DNA from: Chloroflexota bacterium
GTDB taxonomy: Bacteria > Chloroflexota > Anaerolineae > UBA1429
NCBI GenBank assembly: GCA_012719135.1
Contig: JAAYAW010000101.1
Span: 1-34,386, forward strand
Reading direction: 5' to 3'
DNA length: 34,386 nt
The stretch's first letter is position 1; each line of letters opens with the position of its first letter. A program made the translations under genes and the position numbers. The notes beneath the pieces were generated by a model that ran no database searches, was not told the origin of the DNA, and worked only from the letters and a program-made list of their open reading frames with translations. This document shows, in pieces, positions 8,206-15,877 of this stretch.

Positions 8206-9759
8206 ATGACACTGCGAATCATGGATGATATCGATGCTCTAATAGAGGTATTCCCGCCGGAGGTCTCCTCCAGCTTGCGCCAGGCGGCGCGGTTCGAAGC
8301 GTTGCTGGAGGTCGTTATGGATCTCGGGCGCCTTGCCGAGGCGCGGTACGTGGATAACGAGATCTCACTGACGGCCCACGAGGTCACTCAGGAGGAGATC
8401 GACTATGTGGTCGCGCGCATCGGCGACTTTGGGGACGACAACCGCGCGGGTATTGCGCGCACACTGCACCGTATCTCGGCCATCAGAAACCGCCGCGGTG
8501 CCGTGGTCGGCCTCACCTGCCGTGTCGGGCGTGCCGTGTACGGCACAATTGAGGTGATCGAGGATATCGTGGAATCCGGCAAGAGCCTGCTCTTGCTGGG
8601 GCGGCCTGGCGTGGGCAAGACGACCATGCTGAGGGAAGTTGCCCGTGTGTTGGCGGAGCGTATGCGCGTCATCGTCGTTGACACATCCAATGAGATCGGC
8701 GGCGACGGTGATATCCCCCACCCCGCGGTTGGGCGCGCGCGCAGGATGCAGGTGACGACGCCCTCCATGCAGCACGCTGTGATGATCGAGGCCGTCGAAA
8801 ACCACATGCCGGAAGTCATCGTGATCGATGAGATCGGCACAGAGCTGGAGGCATCTGCGGCCAGGACGATCGCCGAACGGGGCGTCCAACTGGTAGGCAC
8901 GGCTCACGGCAACACGCTGGATAACCTGATGCTGAACCCGACACTTTCGGATCTGGTGGGCGGCATCCAAACGGTGACTCTGGGAGATGAGGAAGCACGC
9001 CGCCGCGGAACCCAGAAATCCGTCCTCGAGCGCAAGGCGCCGCCCACCTTTGACGTGGTGATCGAGATACAGGATCGTGACCGTGTGGCCGTCCGCGCCG
9101 ATGTGGCGGCCTCTGTGGATGCGATTCTGCGTGGCCGCAGCCTGCCCGCAGAGATACGCGTGCGGACGGACACCGGGGAGATCGTCAAGTCGCAGGAGGT
9201 CCCGGAGCGGATACGCAACGCACGCGAGGAGGCCGTTCCGGAGGGCCATCCCCTCCCGGAGCCGGAGCTCTCCCGAGATAGGCGCAAGCCTCTGCGCCTG
9301 TATCCTTATGGTCTGAATCAGAATCGCATGCGACAGGTCAGTCGGCGGCTGGGGGTCCCCGTCACCCTCGTCGGGGATCTGACGCGGGCGGACGCTCTCA
9401 TAACGCTCAGAACCTACTATCGCAAGCGGCCTGCGGCCGTGGAGGAGGCCGAACGCCGGGGGATCCCGGTGTATGTGCTTCGCAGCAACACCGAGACGCA
9501 GATGGAGCGGTACCTTGCCGAAGTCTTTGCTCTGGACCTGCGGCCCGATCCCGCTGTGCCTGCGATGGAGGTCGCATTGGAGGACGCCCGCCGGGCTATC
9601 GAACAAGTCGTCTCCGGCGAGCGGACGTCCGTCCAACTCTCTTCTCAGGAGGCCATGATCCGCAAGTTGCAGCATCAGATGGCCAAAGACGCCAACCTCT
9701 TCTCCCGAAGCTCCGGCGTCGAGCCGCAACGCCGCGTCACCATCTACACGAACAGGTAG
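8206..9759 (+). CDS. SpoIIIAA-like AAA ATPase with C-terminal R3H domain (Ycf45-like)
   Basis: The 517-residue protein combines a SpoIIIAA-type P-loop ATPase with a single-stranded nucleic-acid-binding R3H domain. This is the architecture of cyanobacterial and plastid Ycf45 and of many Chloroflexota proteins. Walker A is GRPGVGKT (132-139), Walker B is VIVIDEI (204-210) and the sensor-like GTAHGNT is at 231-237. The middle region (about 362-445) is a conserved alpha/beta segment. The R3H motif has R486 and H490 (RKLQH), and the chain ends with the characteristic RSSGVEPQRRVTIY. The ATG at 8206 is the first in-frame start after the upstream gene's stop. Its GGAGG (8187-8191) is 14 bases away, rather far, so ATG 8221 remains possible. 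The role of Ycf45 proteins is not established; an RNA or DNA remodelling function is plausible. Confidence 0.85.
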   Translation: MTLRIMDDIDALIEVFPPEVSSSLRQAARFEALLEVVMDLGRLAEARYVDNEISLTAHEVTQEEIDYVVARIGDFGDDNRAGIARTLHRISAIRNRRGAVVGLTCRVGRAVYGTIEVIEDIVESGKSLLLLGRPGVGKTTMLREVARVLAERMRVIVVDTSNEIGGDGDIPHPAVGRARRMQVTTPSMQHAVMIEAVENHMPEVIVIDEIGTELEASAARTIAERGVQLVGTAHGNTLDNLMLNPTLSDLVGGIQTVTLGDEEARRRGTQKSVLERKAPPTFDVVIEIQDRDRVAVRADVAASVDAILRGRSLPAEIRVRTDTGEIVKSQEVPERIRNAREEAVPEGHPLPEPELSRDRRKPLRLYPYGLNQNRMRQVSRRLGVPVTLVGDLTRADALITLRTYYRKRPAAVEEAERRGIPVYVLRSNTETQMERYLAEVFALDLRPDPAVPAMEVALEDARRAIEQVVSGERTSVQLSSQEAMIRKLQHQMAKDANLFSRSSGVEPQRRVTIYTNR

Positions 9760-9767
9760 GGCGAGTG

Positions 9768-10430
9768 ATGAGTCTGTTTGTCGTGTTTGAGGGGCCCGAG
9801 GGGAGCGGGAAGACAACGCAGATACATCTCCTGCAGGAGGCTCTAAAGGAAGCGGGCCGTGAAGTCCTGTGCACGAGAGAGCCCGGGGGCACGCCGATTG
9901 GAGAGCAGATACGCACCATACTCCACGCGGATGAGAACACCGGCATGTTGCCGATTACTGAGGCTCTGCTATACTCTGCAGCAAGAGCGCAGCATGTCGG
10001 CGAGGTGATTCGCCCCACGCTCGACCGTGGCGGGTTTGTGGTCTCGGACCGCTACGCGTACTCGACTCTGGCTTATCAGGGTGACGGGCACGGTCTCGAT
10101 AGAGCGATGCTCCAGCAGTTGACCGCCTACGCGACCGATGGGCTCCAGCCGGACCTGGTGGTCTACCTGGATCTGGATGTCGCCGAGGGGCTCAGGCGCA
10201 AGCGCCTGGCCATCGGCGCGGGTGGCGAGTGGAATCGGATGGACCAGCTGGCGATCGAGTTCCACCGGGCCGTTCGCGAGGGCTATGTTCGCATGGCTGG
10301 TGAGGATCCGGAACGATGGCTGGTGCTCGATGCGGACCAGCCCGCTGAGGCTCTTTCGCGACAGGTGTGGGCTCGCATCGATCGATTGTGCGGGCGCTCA
10401 GGCCTCGTAGCAGCAAAAGGGGGAAGTTAG
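9768..10430 (+). CDS. tmk: thymidylate kinase
   Basis: The enzyme phosphorylates dTMP to dTDP with ATP, an essential step in dTTP supply. The product is about 220 residues, the usual length. The P-loop is EGPEGSGKTTQ, the dTMP-binding TREPGGTPIGE follows, and SDRYAYSTLAYQG is the DRY/H motif. The lid region RRKRLAIGAGGEWNRMD ends with the FHRAVREGY helix typical of the family. ATG 9768 is chosen over the adjacent GTG at 9765 because MSLFVVFEGPEG is the standard opening; both are possible. It follows the R3H ATPase by eight bases, and its stop codon directly abuts the ATG of the cyclic-di-AMP receptor gene. Confidence 0.95.
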   Translation: MSLFVVFEGPEGSGKTTQIHLLQEALKEAGREVLCTREPGGTPIGEQIRTILHADENTGMLPITEALLYSAARAQHVGEVIRPTLDRGGFVVSDRYAYSTLAYQGDGHGLDRAMLQQLTAYATDGLQPDLVVYLDLDVAEGLRRKRLAIGAGGEWNRMDQLAIEFHRAVREGYVRMAGEDPERWLVLDADQPAEALSRQVWARIDRLCGRSGLVAAKGGS

Positions 10431-10766
10431 ATGGCGACCAAGCTTGTCGTTAGCATTGTGCACAGCGACGACGCCGATCCACTCATCTCGGCCCTGCGCG
10501 ATGCCGGCTTTTCGTCAACCAAGATCAGCACGACGGGCGGGTTCCTGCGCGAGGGGAACGCTTCCATCCTGATCGGCACCGAGGGAGACAAGATCCCGGC
10601 GGTGCTGGAGATCATCAAACGGAACTGCCACACGCGCACCCAGTACGTCAACCCGCTTCCTCCGGTGATGGAGCCGGGTGAGCTGTACATGCCTAACCCG
10701 GTCGAAGTTCAGGTCGGCGGTGCCGTCATTTTCGTGCTGGACGTCGAGCAGCTTATCCGCTACTAG
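10431..10766 (+). CDS. darA: PII-like cyclic-di-AMP receptor (DarA/PstA/YaaQ family, DUF970)
   Basis: This 111-residue protein matches the whole length of the PII-like family that binds cyclic-di-AMP as a trimer in Firmicutes. The diagnostic TTGGFLREGNASILIG segment is at about 34-49. A long B-loop-like stretch follows, with QYVNPLPP before the final strands. The ATG follows tmk without a gap and has AAGGGGGAAG upstream, so it is translationally coupled. The tmk-receptor order is the same as in Bacillus (tmk-yaaQ), which strengthens the assignment. The target of the receptor is not known in most organisms. A strong hairpin follows the gene and ends the operon. Confidence 0.9.
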   Translation: MATKLVVSIVHSDDADPLISALRDAGFSSTKISTTGGFLREGNASILIGTEGDKIPAVLEIIKRNCHTRTQYVNPLPPVMEPGELYMPNPVEVQVGGAVIFVLDVEQLIRY

Positions 10767-10819
10767 AGGCCGCGGGGGGTGGCCCTTGCCGGGCGCCCGA
10801 TCGGCCCAGCGCGGACCCC

Positions 10820-10855
10820 ACGCAGCGCCTGCCTGAAGGGCGCTGCGTGTTGTTT
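10820..10855 (+). terminator. hairpin terminator after the receptor gene
   Basis: A perfect 10-bp stem (10820-10829 with 10839-10848) closes a nine-base loop and is followed by GTTGTTT (10849-10855). The T-tract is interrupted, so termination may be partial. No clear promoter is seen between it and gmk, which would then rely on readthrough. Confidence 0.7.
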
Positions 10856-10893
10856 CGCCGGCCTCGCCAGAGGCAAAGGAGTCCTGCTATCCC

Positions 10894-11526
10894 GTGTCTA
10901 CTCCGCTAGAGCATACCCTCGCTGAGATCATCTCGCCTGCCCCGGTGTTCATCGTCATCACGGGCCCGTCCGGGGTTGGGAAGGACAGTGTGATCGCCGA
11001 GATGAAGCGGCAAGGCGCATCCTTTCACTTTGTGGTGACGGCTACCGATCGCACGCGGCGCAGTGATGAGGTCGATGGCGAGGACTATATGTTCGTGTCC
11101 TCCGCCGAGTTTGAGCGGATGATTCGAGCGGGTGAGCTATTTGAGCACGCCGTCGTCTACGGTCAGTACAAAGGCGTGCCCAAGGCGCAGGTTCGGGACG
11201 CGCTCTCGGCCGGCCGCGATACGGTGATGCGGCTTGATGTGCAGGGTGCCCAGACCATTCAGAAGAGCATACCCGGCGCGATCACCGTGTTCCTGGCTCC
11301 TTCGTCGGTGGAGGCGCTCAAGGAGCGCCTGCTCCAGCGTGGCGCCGATTCTGAGGAGCAGATGTCGCACCGCCTTCAAGTGGCCATCGGCGAACTGGCG
11401 CTGGCCGGAGGCTTTGACTATGTCGTGGTGAACCACGACGGGTGCCTGGGGCAGGCCGCCGCCGACGTGCTGGCCATCATCCGAGCGGAGAAATGCCGCA
11501 CCGGTCGCCGGCCCGTGGTTCTGTAG
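10894..11526 (+). CDS. gmk: guanylate kinase
   Basis: The enzyme converts GMP to GDP with ATP in purine salvage and GTP/dGTP supply. The 210-residue chain has the P-loop GPSGVGKDS, the GMP-binding segment TDRTRRSDEVDGEDYMF, the ELFEHAVVYG helix and the DVQGAQ motif. The residue after the P-loop lysine is Asp rather than Ser/Thr. Bacillus Gmk has Gly at that place followed by Thr, so the following Ser probably does the work. The N-terminus is about 15 residues longer than in E. coli. The GTG start has AAAGGAG (10875-10881) 12 bases upstream. The stop codon abuts the first possible start of the rhomboid gene. Confidence 0.93.
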   Translation: MSTPLEHTLAEIISPAPVFIVITGPSGVGKDSVIAEMKRQGASFHFVVTATDRTRRSDEVDGEDYMFVSSAEFERMIRAGELFEHAVVYGQYKGVPKAQVRDALSAGRDTVMRLDVQGAQTIQKSIPGAITVFLAPSSVEALKERLLQRGADSEEQMSHRLQVAIGELALAGGFDYVVVNHDGCLGQAAADVLAIIRAEKCRTGRRPVVL

Positions 11527-12318
11527 GTGGCGATGGCCTTCTCCACCGTTTCGCCTGTGATCGATCGGCCGGACCCCGTGCCGGAACCTGTCCGATTGCG
11601 TGTGCCTCTGCACGTCCCGCTCTGGACGTACATTCTACTGGGCATCAACGCGCTGGTGTGGCTTGCGATGACGTTGGCGGGCGGATCGGAGAACACGCTG
11701 ATCCTGGTGATCTTTGGAGCCAAGTACCAGCCTCTGATCGCGGCAGGGGAATACTGGCGGCTCCTGACAGCCAACTTTCTCCATATCGGCATCGTGCATC
11801 TGCTGATGAATTCGTACGCGCTCTATCTCTTTGGCCTGCAGGTAGAGCGGCGCTTTGGCCGTCTCAAGTTTGTCGTGATGTACCTGCTATCCGGCCTGGG
11901 CGGAACCGTGTTGAGTTACGTGGGCAGCAGTGCCCTTTCAGCCGGGGCATCCGGCGCGATCTTTGGGCTTGTGGGGGCGATTACGGTCTACTATGCCACC
12001 TACCGGGATGCTTTCGGTGCGCAGGGAAAGCAGCAACTCAGTAGCCTGCTGCTTGTCACCGGCTACAATATCCTGTGGGGATTCATCAACCCGCGCATCG
12101 ACAACCTTGGGCATCTGGGCGGTCTGGCTATCGGCCTCGTGCTCGGATGGGCCTTCTGCCCCCGCTACGTGCTCTCGATGGATCCCGGCGGTGGGCCTGA
12201 GCTGAAGGATCGGGCTCCACGCGGCCGAGCGCTGGCTCTGGCGGGCGCAGTAGCTGTACTGCTTGCGGTGCTGAGCGGGCTGGGAACTTGGCTGCATACG
12301 CGTGCGGGTATCCTCTAG
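11527..12318 (+). CDS. rhomboid-family intramembrane serine protease
   Basis: The 263-residue membrane protein has about six to seven hydrophobic segments. The catalytic serine is S142 in GASG and the catalytic histidine is H196 in NLGHLGG. The oxyanion-stabilising HxxxN motif is H91-N95, and the conserved WR of the first loop is also present (GEYWRLLTANFLH). All catalytic residues are intact, so it should cleave single-pass membrane substrates within the bilayer; none can be named. An N-terminal cytosolic tail of about 30 residues is Pro-rich. The GTG at 11527 follows the gmk stop directly. ATG 11533 is an alternative with AGGTGG too close, so the exact start is uncertain by two codons. Confidence 0.92.
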   Translation: MAMAFSTVSPVIDRPDPVPEPVRLRVPLHVPLWTYILLGINALVWLAMTLAGGSENTLILVIFGAKYQPLIAAGEYWRLLTANFLHIGIVHLLMNSYALYLFGLQVERRFGRLKFVVMYLLSGLGGTVLSYVGSSALSAGASGAIFGLVGAITVYYATYRDAFGAQGKQQLSSLLLVTGYNILWGFINPRIDNLGHLGGLAIGLVLGWAFCPRYVLSMDPGGGPELKDRAPRGRALALAGAVAVLLAVLSGLGTWLHTRAGIL

Positions 12319-12335
12319 GGCGAGGAGGGGATGAT

Positions 12336-13205
12336 ATGATGGTTCGCAACCCCACTGTCGCTGGCTCATTCTATCCCGGTTCGGCGTCCGCGATTCGGGA
12401 ACAGGTGCACACCTGGCTCCAGGACATCACGATACCACCCCTGGGCGATGCCCTCGGAGGGATTGTGCCTCATGCCGGATGGATCTACTCGGGCAGGACG
12501 GCGCTGCATCTGTTCAAGGCCATGTCAGCAGGCACGCCTACCGACACGGTGATCCTCTTTGGCGCGGTCCACACCCGGGGACTATACGGGCCTTCACTGT
12601 ATGGGAGAGGGGCCTGGCGCACGCCGTTGGGCGATGCGCTCGTGGACGAGGAACTGGCTCTTCAGATCGTGGCCATGGACGGGCGCTATGCGGATCGGCC
12701 TTCCGATCACGCCGGTGAGCATTCGATTGAGGTGCTGGTGCCCTTCGTTCAGTGCCTCTTACCCGAGGCCCGTATCCTGCCGGTAGCGATGCCGCCGATA
12801 GAGGAGGCGCTTTGCCTGGGAGGAGTTGCCGCCGAGGCGGCCAGGCGCGCGGGCAAGCGGGTGGCCGTAGTCGGCAGTACCGATCTCACGCACTATGGCC
12901 CGCGCTACGGGCTGGCACCCGCCGGCATCGGTCTTCAGGGGCTAGCCTGGACGCACGCGAACGACCGGCGCATGCTCGATCTCGTCGTGTCCATGCGCGG
13001 CGAGGGTGTTCTCCCGGAGGCGCTGGCCCGGCACAATGCCTGTGGCCCTGGCGCTGTAGCGGCATCGATGGCGATGGCAAGTGATCTTGGAGCCTCACGC
13101 GGGGAGCTTCTCCATTACACCACAAGCTACGAGGTGATGCCCGACGGCCGCCCGTCCGACTTTGTGGGGTACGGCGCCGTCGCCTTTGTCGGGGACCCTG
13201 CCTGA
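12336..13205 (+). CDS. Memo family protein (AmmeMemoRadiSam system protein B)
   Basis: This 289-residue protein belongs to the Memo family, related in fold to extradiol dioxygenases. Family motifs are VRNPTVAGSFYP at the start, VPHAGWIYSG (H46), FGAVHT (H79), EHSIEVLVPF (H129), VGSTDLTHYG (H186) and NACGPGAV (C236). These include counterparts of the His, His and Cys copper/iron ligands of human MEMO1. Many bacteria carry Memo with an AMMECR1 protein and a radical-SAM enzyme, but neither partner is in this window. ATG 12336 has GGAGG (12324-12328) seven bases upstream; the next codon is also ATG. Its stop overlaps the priA start by one base. The biochemical role of bacterial Memo proteins is not settled. 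Confidence 0.9.
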   Translation: MMVRNPTVAGSFYPGSASAIREQVHTWLQDITIPPLGDALGGIVPHAGWIYSGRTALHLFKAMSAGTPTDTVILFGAVHTRGLYGPSLYGRGAWRTPLGDALVDEELALQIVAMDGRYADRPSDHAGEHSIEVLVPFVQCLLPEARILPVAMPPIEEALCLGGVAAEAARRAGKRVAVVGSTDLTHYGPRYGLAPAGIGLQGLAWTHANDRRMLDLVVSMRGEGVLPEALARHNACGPGAVAASMAMASDLGASRGELLHYTTSYEVMPDGRPSDFVGYGAVAFVGDPA

Positions 13206-15811
13206 TGCACCCTGCCGAAGAGGGCGAGCCGGATAAAGGGGCTGGCTACGCGATCGTTGCCGTGGCCGCTGGCCCCGCCCGTCCGGCGCGCGCGCGCGAG
13301 ATCGAGAACCGCGACGAAGATACTGAGGACCGTCCCCTCGGGGCCTTTCACTATCACATCCCTCCTGAACTCGCTGGTCTTGAGCCCGGTCACCTGGTGT
13401 GGGTCTGGTTCGGCCCGCAGTATCTGCCGGGTGTGGTCATGGCCCTCTCAGATGAGTCGCCCGTCGCAGATACGCGCCCCATCGATCGGCTGGCCGATCC
13501 CCAGCCGGTGCTGACCGCGACGCAACTCTCCCTGGCGCGATGGATCAGCCAGCACTATCTCGCATCACTGCAGCAGGTCATCTGGGCCATGATCCCGCCG
13601 GGCTCCACCGAGCAGGCGGAGGCGCTCCTCGAGATCGCGCCGGAAGCCTGCCCACAAGATCTCGACCAACTCACTCCAGGGCAGCGCGAGATCTATGAAA
13701 TTGTCCGAGAACGAGGCCCCATTCGGCTGGAGCAGGTGGGGCGGCATACCTCGCTCCGCACCTGGCGCTCCATGGCCCTTGCGCTCGAGCGCGCAGGCAT
13801 TGTAGCCCGCCGGATGGTCATCTCTCCTCCAAAGGTCAGGCCCCGGCGCGCCGACTTTTTCCGTCTATCCCCTGATGCTCACGCCGAGGAACTGGATGCG
13901 GTGACCCATGTCCGTCGTCGAGCGGCGCTCGCAACCCTGGCTCGGTGGACGGCAGACCGCGGCGACACGCAGGGCTGGATGGCCTGGGATGCGCTCTCTC
14001 AGGAATCGAGGGCCGTTCGCGCCGACGTTCGCTGGCTCCTTGGTCGGGGATGGGTCGAGCGCGAGCGCCGTCAGGTGTGGCGCGATCCCCTCGCTGACAG
14101 CAGCTTTGTGCCGGTGACGCCGCCTGAGCTAACCGACGATCAGCAGAGGATCTGGCTCAAGCTCCGCAACGGTCTGTCGGTGAGCGACGGAGTGGCCTAT
14201 CTCCTGCAGGGCGTCACCGGTAGCGGCAAGACGGAGCTCTATCTGCGAGCCGCCCAGCGAGTTCTGGAACAGGGTCGTGGGGCCATCATCCTGGTGCCGG
14301 AGATCGCCCTGACGCCACAGACGATTCGCCGATTCGGAGCGCGGTTCCCGGATTCCATCGCTGTGGTGCACAGTGGATTGACCCCCGGCGAGCGGTTCGA
14401 TCAATGGCGTCGCATCCGCAGCGGCGAGCTTCGCCTGGTGGTCGGTGCCCGTTCGGCGATCTTTAGCCCCGTCCAGAATCTCGGCCTGATTGTGTTGGAT
14501 GAAGAGCATGAGTGGACGTACAAGCAGGATAGCGTCCCCAGGTACCATGCGCGCCAGGTCGCCCTGGAGCTGCGCCGGCTCACCGGCGCGACGGTGATCC
14601 TGGGCAGCGCAACGCCTTCTCTCGAATCGGCTTACCTCGCTGAACGCGGCGAGTTGGTTCACCTGTCTCTGCCCAATCGCGTGATGGGCCACCGTCGGAC
14701 TGTGCAGCAGGCGGCCGTGCCGGCTGGTAGCGCAAAGGCCTTCCTCCCTGTCTCGGAGGGAGCCGGCGATGCGCTCTACGCGGAGCTGCCCCCTGTGCAA
14801 GTTGTCGATCTGCGCAGGGAGCTCCGTGAAGGGAATACCAGCATCTTCAGCCGTGACCTCCAGGCGGCGCTGAACGAGGTCATCGCTGCGGGCCAACAGG
14901 CGATCCTTTTCGTCAATCGCCGAGGGGCCGCTTCCTTTGTGATGTGTCGCGATTGTGGGCAGGTTCTCAACTGTGATCGTTGCGGTCTGCCGCTCACGTA
15001 CCATAGCGCTGGCGAAGATCTGGTGTGCCACCGCTGCAACGTCCGTGAGCCTGTGCCCGAGGTCTGTCCGCGCTGCGCCAGCCGACGCATCCGCTATTTT
15101 GGCCTTGGCACGCAGAGGGTGGAGGATGACCTCCGTTCCCGCTACCCCGGCGCGCGGGTGGTGCGCTGGGACTATGATGCCACTCGCGGACACAATGCCC
15201 ACGAGCAACTGCTGGATCTCTTTACGCGCGGCGAGGCTGACATCATGGTGGGGACGCAGATGGTTGCCAAGGGACTGGATCTGCCCTTGGTTACCCTGGT
15301 AGGGGTGATCTCCGCAGACACCCTGATCAACCTGCCGGATCTGCGCGCCTCCGAACGCACCTTTCAGCTGCTCACCCAGGTGGCGGGGCGTGCCGGCCGG
15401 AGCGTGCTGGGCGGGAAGGTGATCATCCAGACCTACGCGCCCGAGCATCCCGCAATCGTCGCCGCCAGTACCCATGACTATGAGCAGTTCTACCGCCAGG
15501 AGATTGCGTTTCGCCGGGCCCAGTGGTACCCGCCGGTCAGCCGCATGGTTCGGTTGCTGTATACGGGCCCGAGCGCGGAGAGCGCGCAGGAGGCCGCAAA
15601 AGACCTGCACAATCTCCTGGCGGAGCGGATCGCTCGCCTGGGCTTGCCGGACGTGGATCTGTTGGGCCCCGCCCCCGCCTTCTACCAGCGCCTGCGCGGG
15701 CATTGGCGCTGGCAGATACTGGTCCGTGGAGCTGAGCCAGCGGAGCTGGTACGAGATGTGGCCCTGCCTTCGGGCTGGCGAGTGGACGTCGATCCTCTGT
15801 CGCTTCTGTAA
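13205..15811 (+). CDS. priA: primosomal protein N' (replication restart helicase PriA)
   Basis: PriA recognises stalled forks, unwinds the lagging strand and loads the replisome. The 868-residue chain is longer than the roughly 730 of E. coli. It has an N-terminal 3'-DNA-binding domain (about 14-105), a winged-helix region, and helicase motifs GVTGSGKT (336-343) and DEEH (432-435). Eight zinc cysteines are C581, C584, C590, C593, C608, C611, C621 and C624. The motif V/VI region contains GTQMVAKGLD and QVAGRAGR, and a C-terminal domain follows. Extra length comes from about 25 residues inside the N-terminal domain and about 35 residues before IVDLRREL-equivalent VVDLRREL. The ATG shares one base with the Memo stop. 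A hairpin follows the gene. Confidence 0.95.
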   Translation: MHPAEEGEPDKGAGYAIVAVAAGPARPARAREIENRDEDTEDRPLGAFHYHIPPELAGLEPGHLVWVWFGPQYLPGVVMALSDESPVADTRPIDRLADPQPVLTATQLSLARWISQHYLASLQQVIWAMIPPGSTEQAEALLEIAPEACPQDLDQLTPGQREIYEIVRERGPIRLEQVGRHTSLRTWRSMALALERAGIVARRMVISPPKVRPRRADFFRLSPDAHAEELDAVTHVRRRAALATLARWTADRGDTQGWMAWDALSQESRAVRADVRWLLGRGWVERERRQVWRDPLADSSFVPVTPPELTDDQQRIWLKLRNGLSVSDGVAYLLQGVTGSGKTELYLRAAQRVLEQGRGAIILVPEIALTPQTIRRFGARFPDSIAVVHSGLTPGERFDQWRRIRSGELRLVVGARSAIFSPVQNLGLIVLDEEHEWTYKQDSVPRYHARQVALELRRLTGATVILGSATPSLESAYLAERGELVHLSLPNRVMGHRRTVQQAAVPAGSAKAFLPVSEGAGDALYAELPPVQVVDLRRELREGNTSIFSRDLQAALNEVIAAGQQAILFVNRRGAASFVMCRDCGQVLNCDRCGLPLTYHSAGEDLVCHRCNVREPVPEVCPRCASRRIRYFGLGTQRVEDDLRSRYPGARVVRWDYDATRGHNAHEQLLDLFTRGEADIMVGTQMVAKGLDLPLVTLVGVISADTLINLPDLRASERTFQLLTQVAGRAGRSVLGGKVIIQTYAPEHPAIVAASTHDYEQFYRQEIAFRRAQWYPPVSRMVRLLYTGPSAESAQEAAKDLHNLLAERIARLGLPDVDLLGPAPAFYQRLRGHWRWQILVRGAEPAELVRDVALPSGWRVDVDPLSLL

Positions 15812-15814
15812 GAA

Positions 15815-15845
15815 GCACCGCCCCTGGGCGATTCAGGGACGGTGC
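15815..15845. terminator. hairpin between convergent priA and ribulokinase genes
   Basis: Twelve paired positions (15815-15826 with 15834-15845) with one C-A mismatch close a seven-base loop. The plus strand has no T-tract after it; on the minus strand it is followed by TTCTT. It may act as a bidirectional terminator, more likely for the ribulokinase message. Confidence 0.55.
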
Positions 15846-15877
15846 GGCGCATCCGGGCCAGGCCCCGCTCAAGAGGG

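Noticed and set aside
8206-9759. Sporulation role from the SpoIIIAA-like domain
   Set aside because: No other sporulation gene is present, and the R3H fusion is the Ycf45-type architecture found in non-sporulating bacteria and plastids.
8365-9816. Long minus-strand open frame of 483 codons opposite the R3H ATPase
   Set aside because: It is the shadow of the conserved ATPase; the translation is rich in His, Arg and Pro and shows no recognisable domain.
14129-15703. Minus-strand open frame of 524 codons opposite priA
   Set aside because: The plus strand encodes clear PriA motifs. The antisense translation has no domain and arises from the high GC content.
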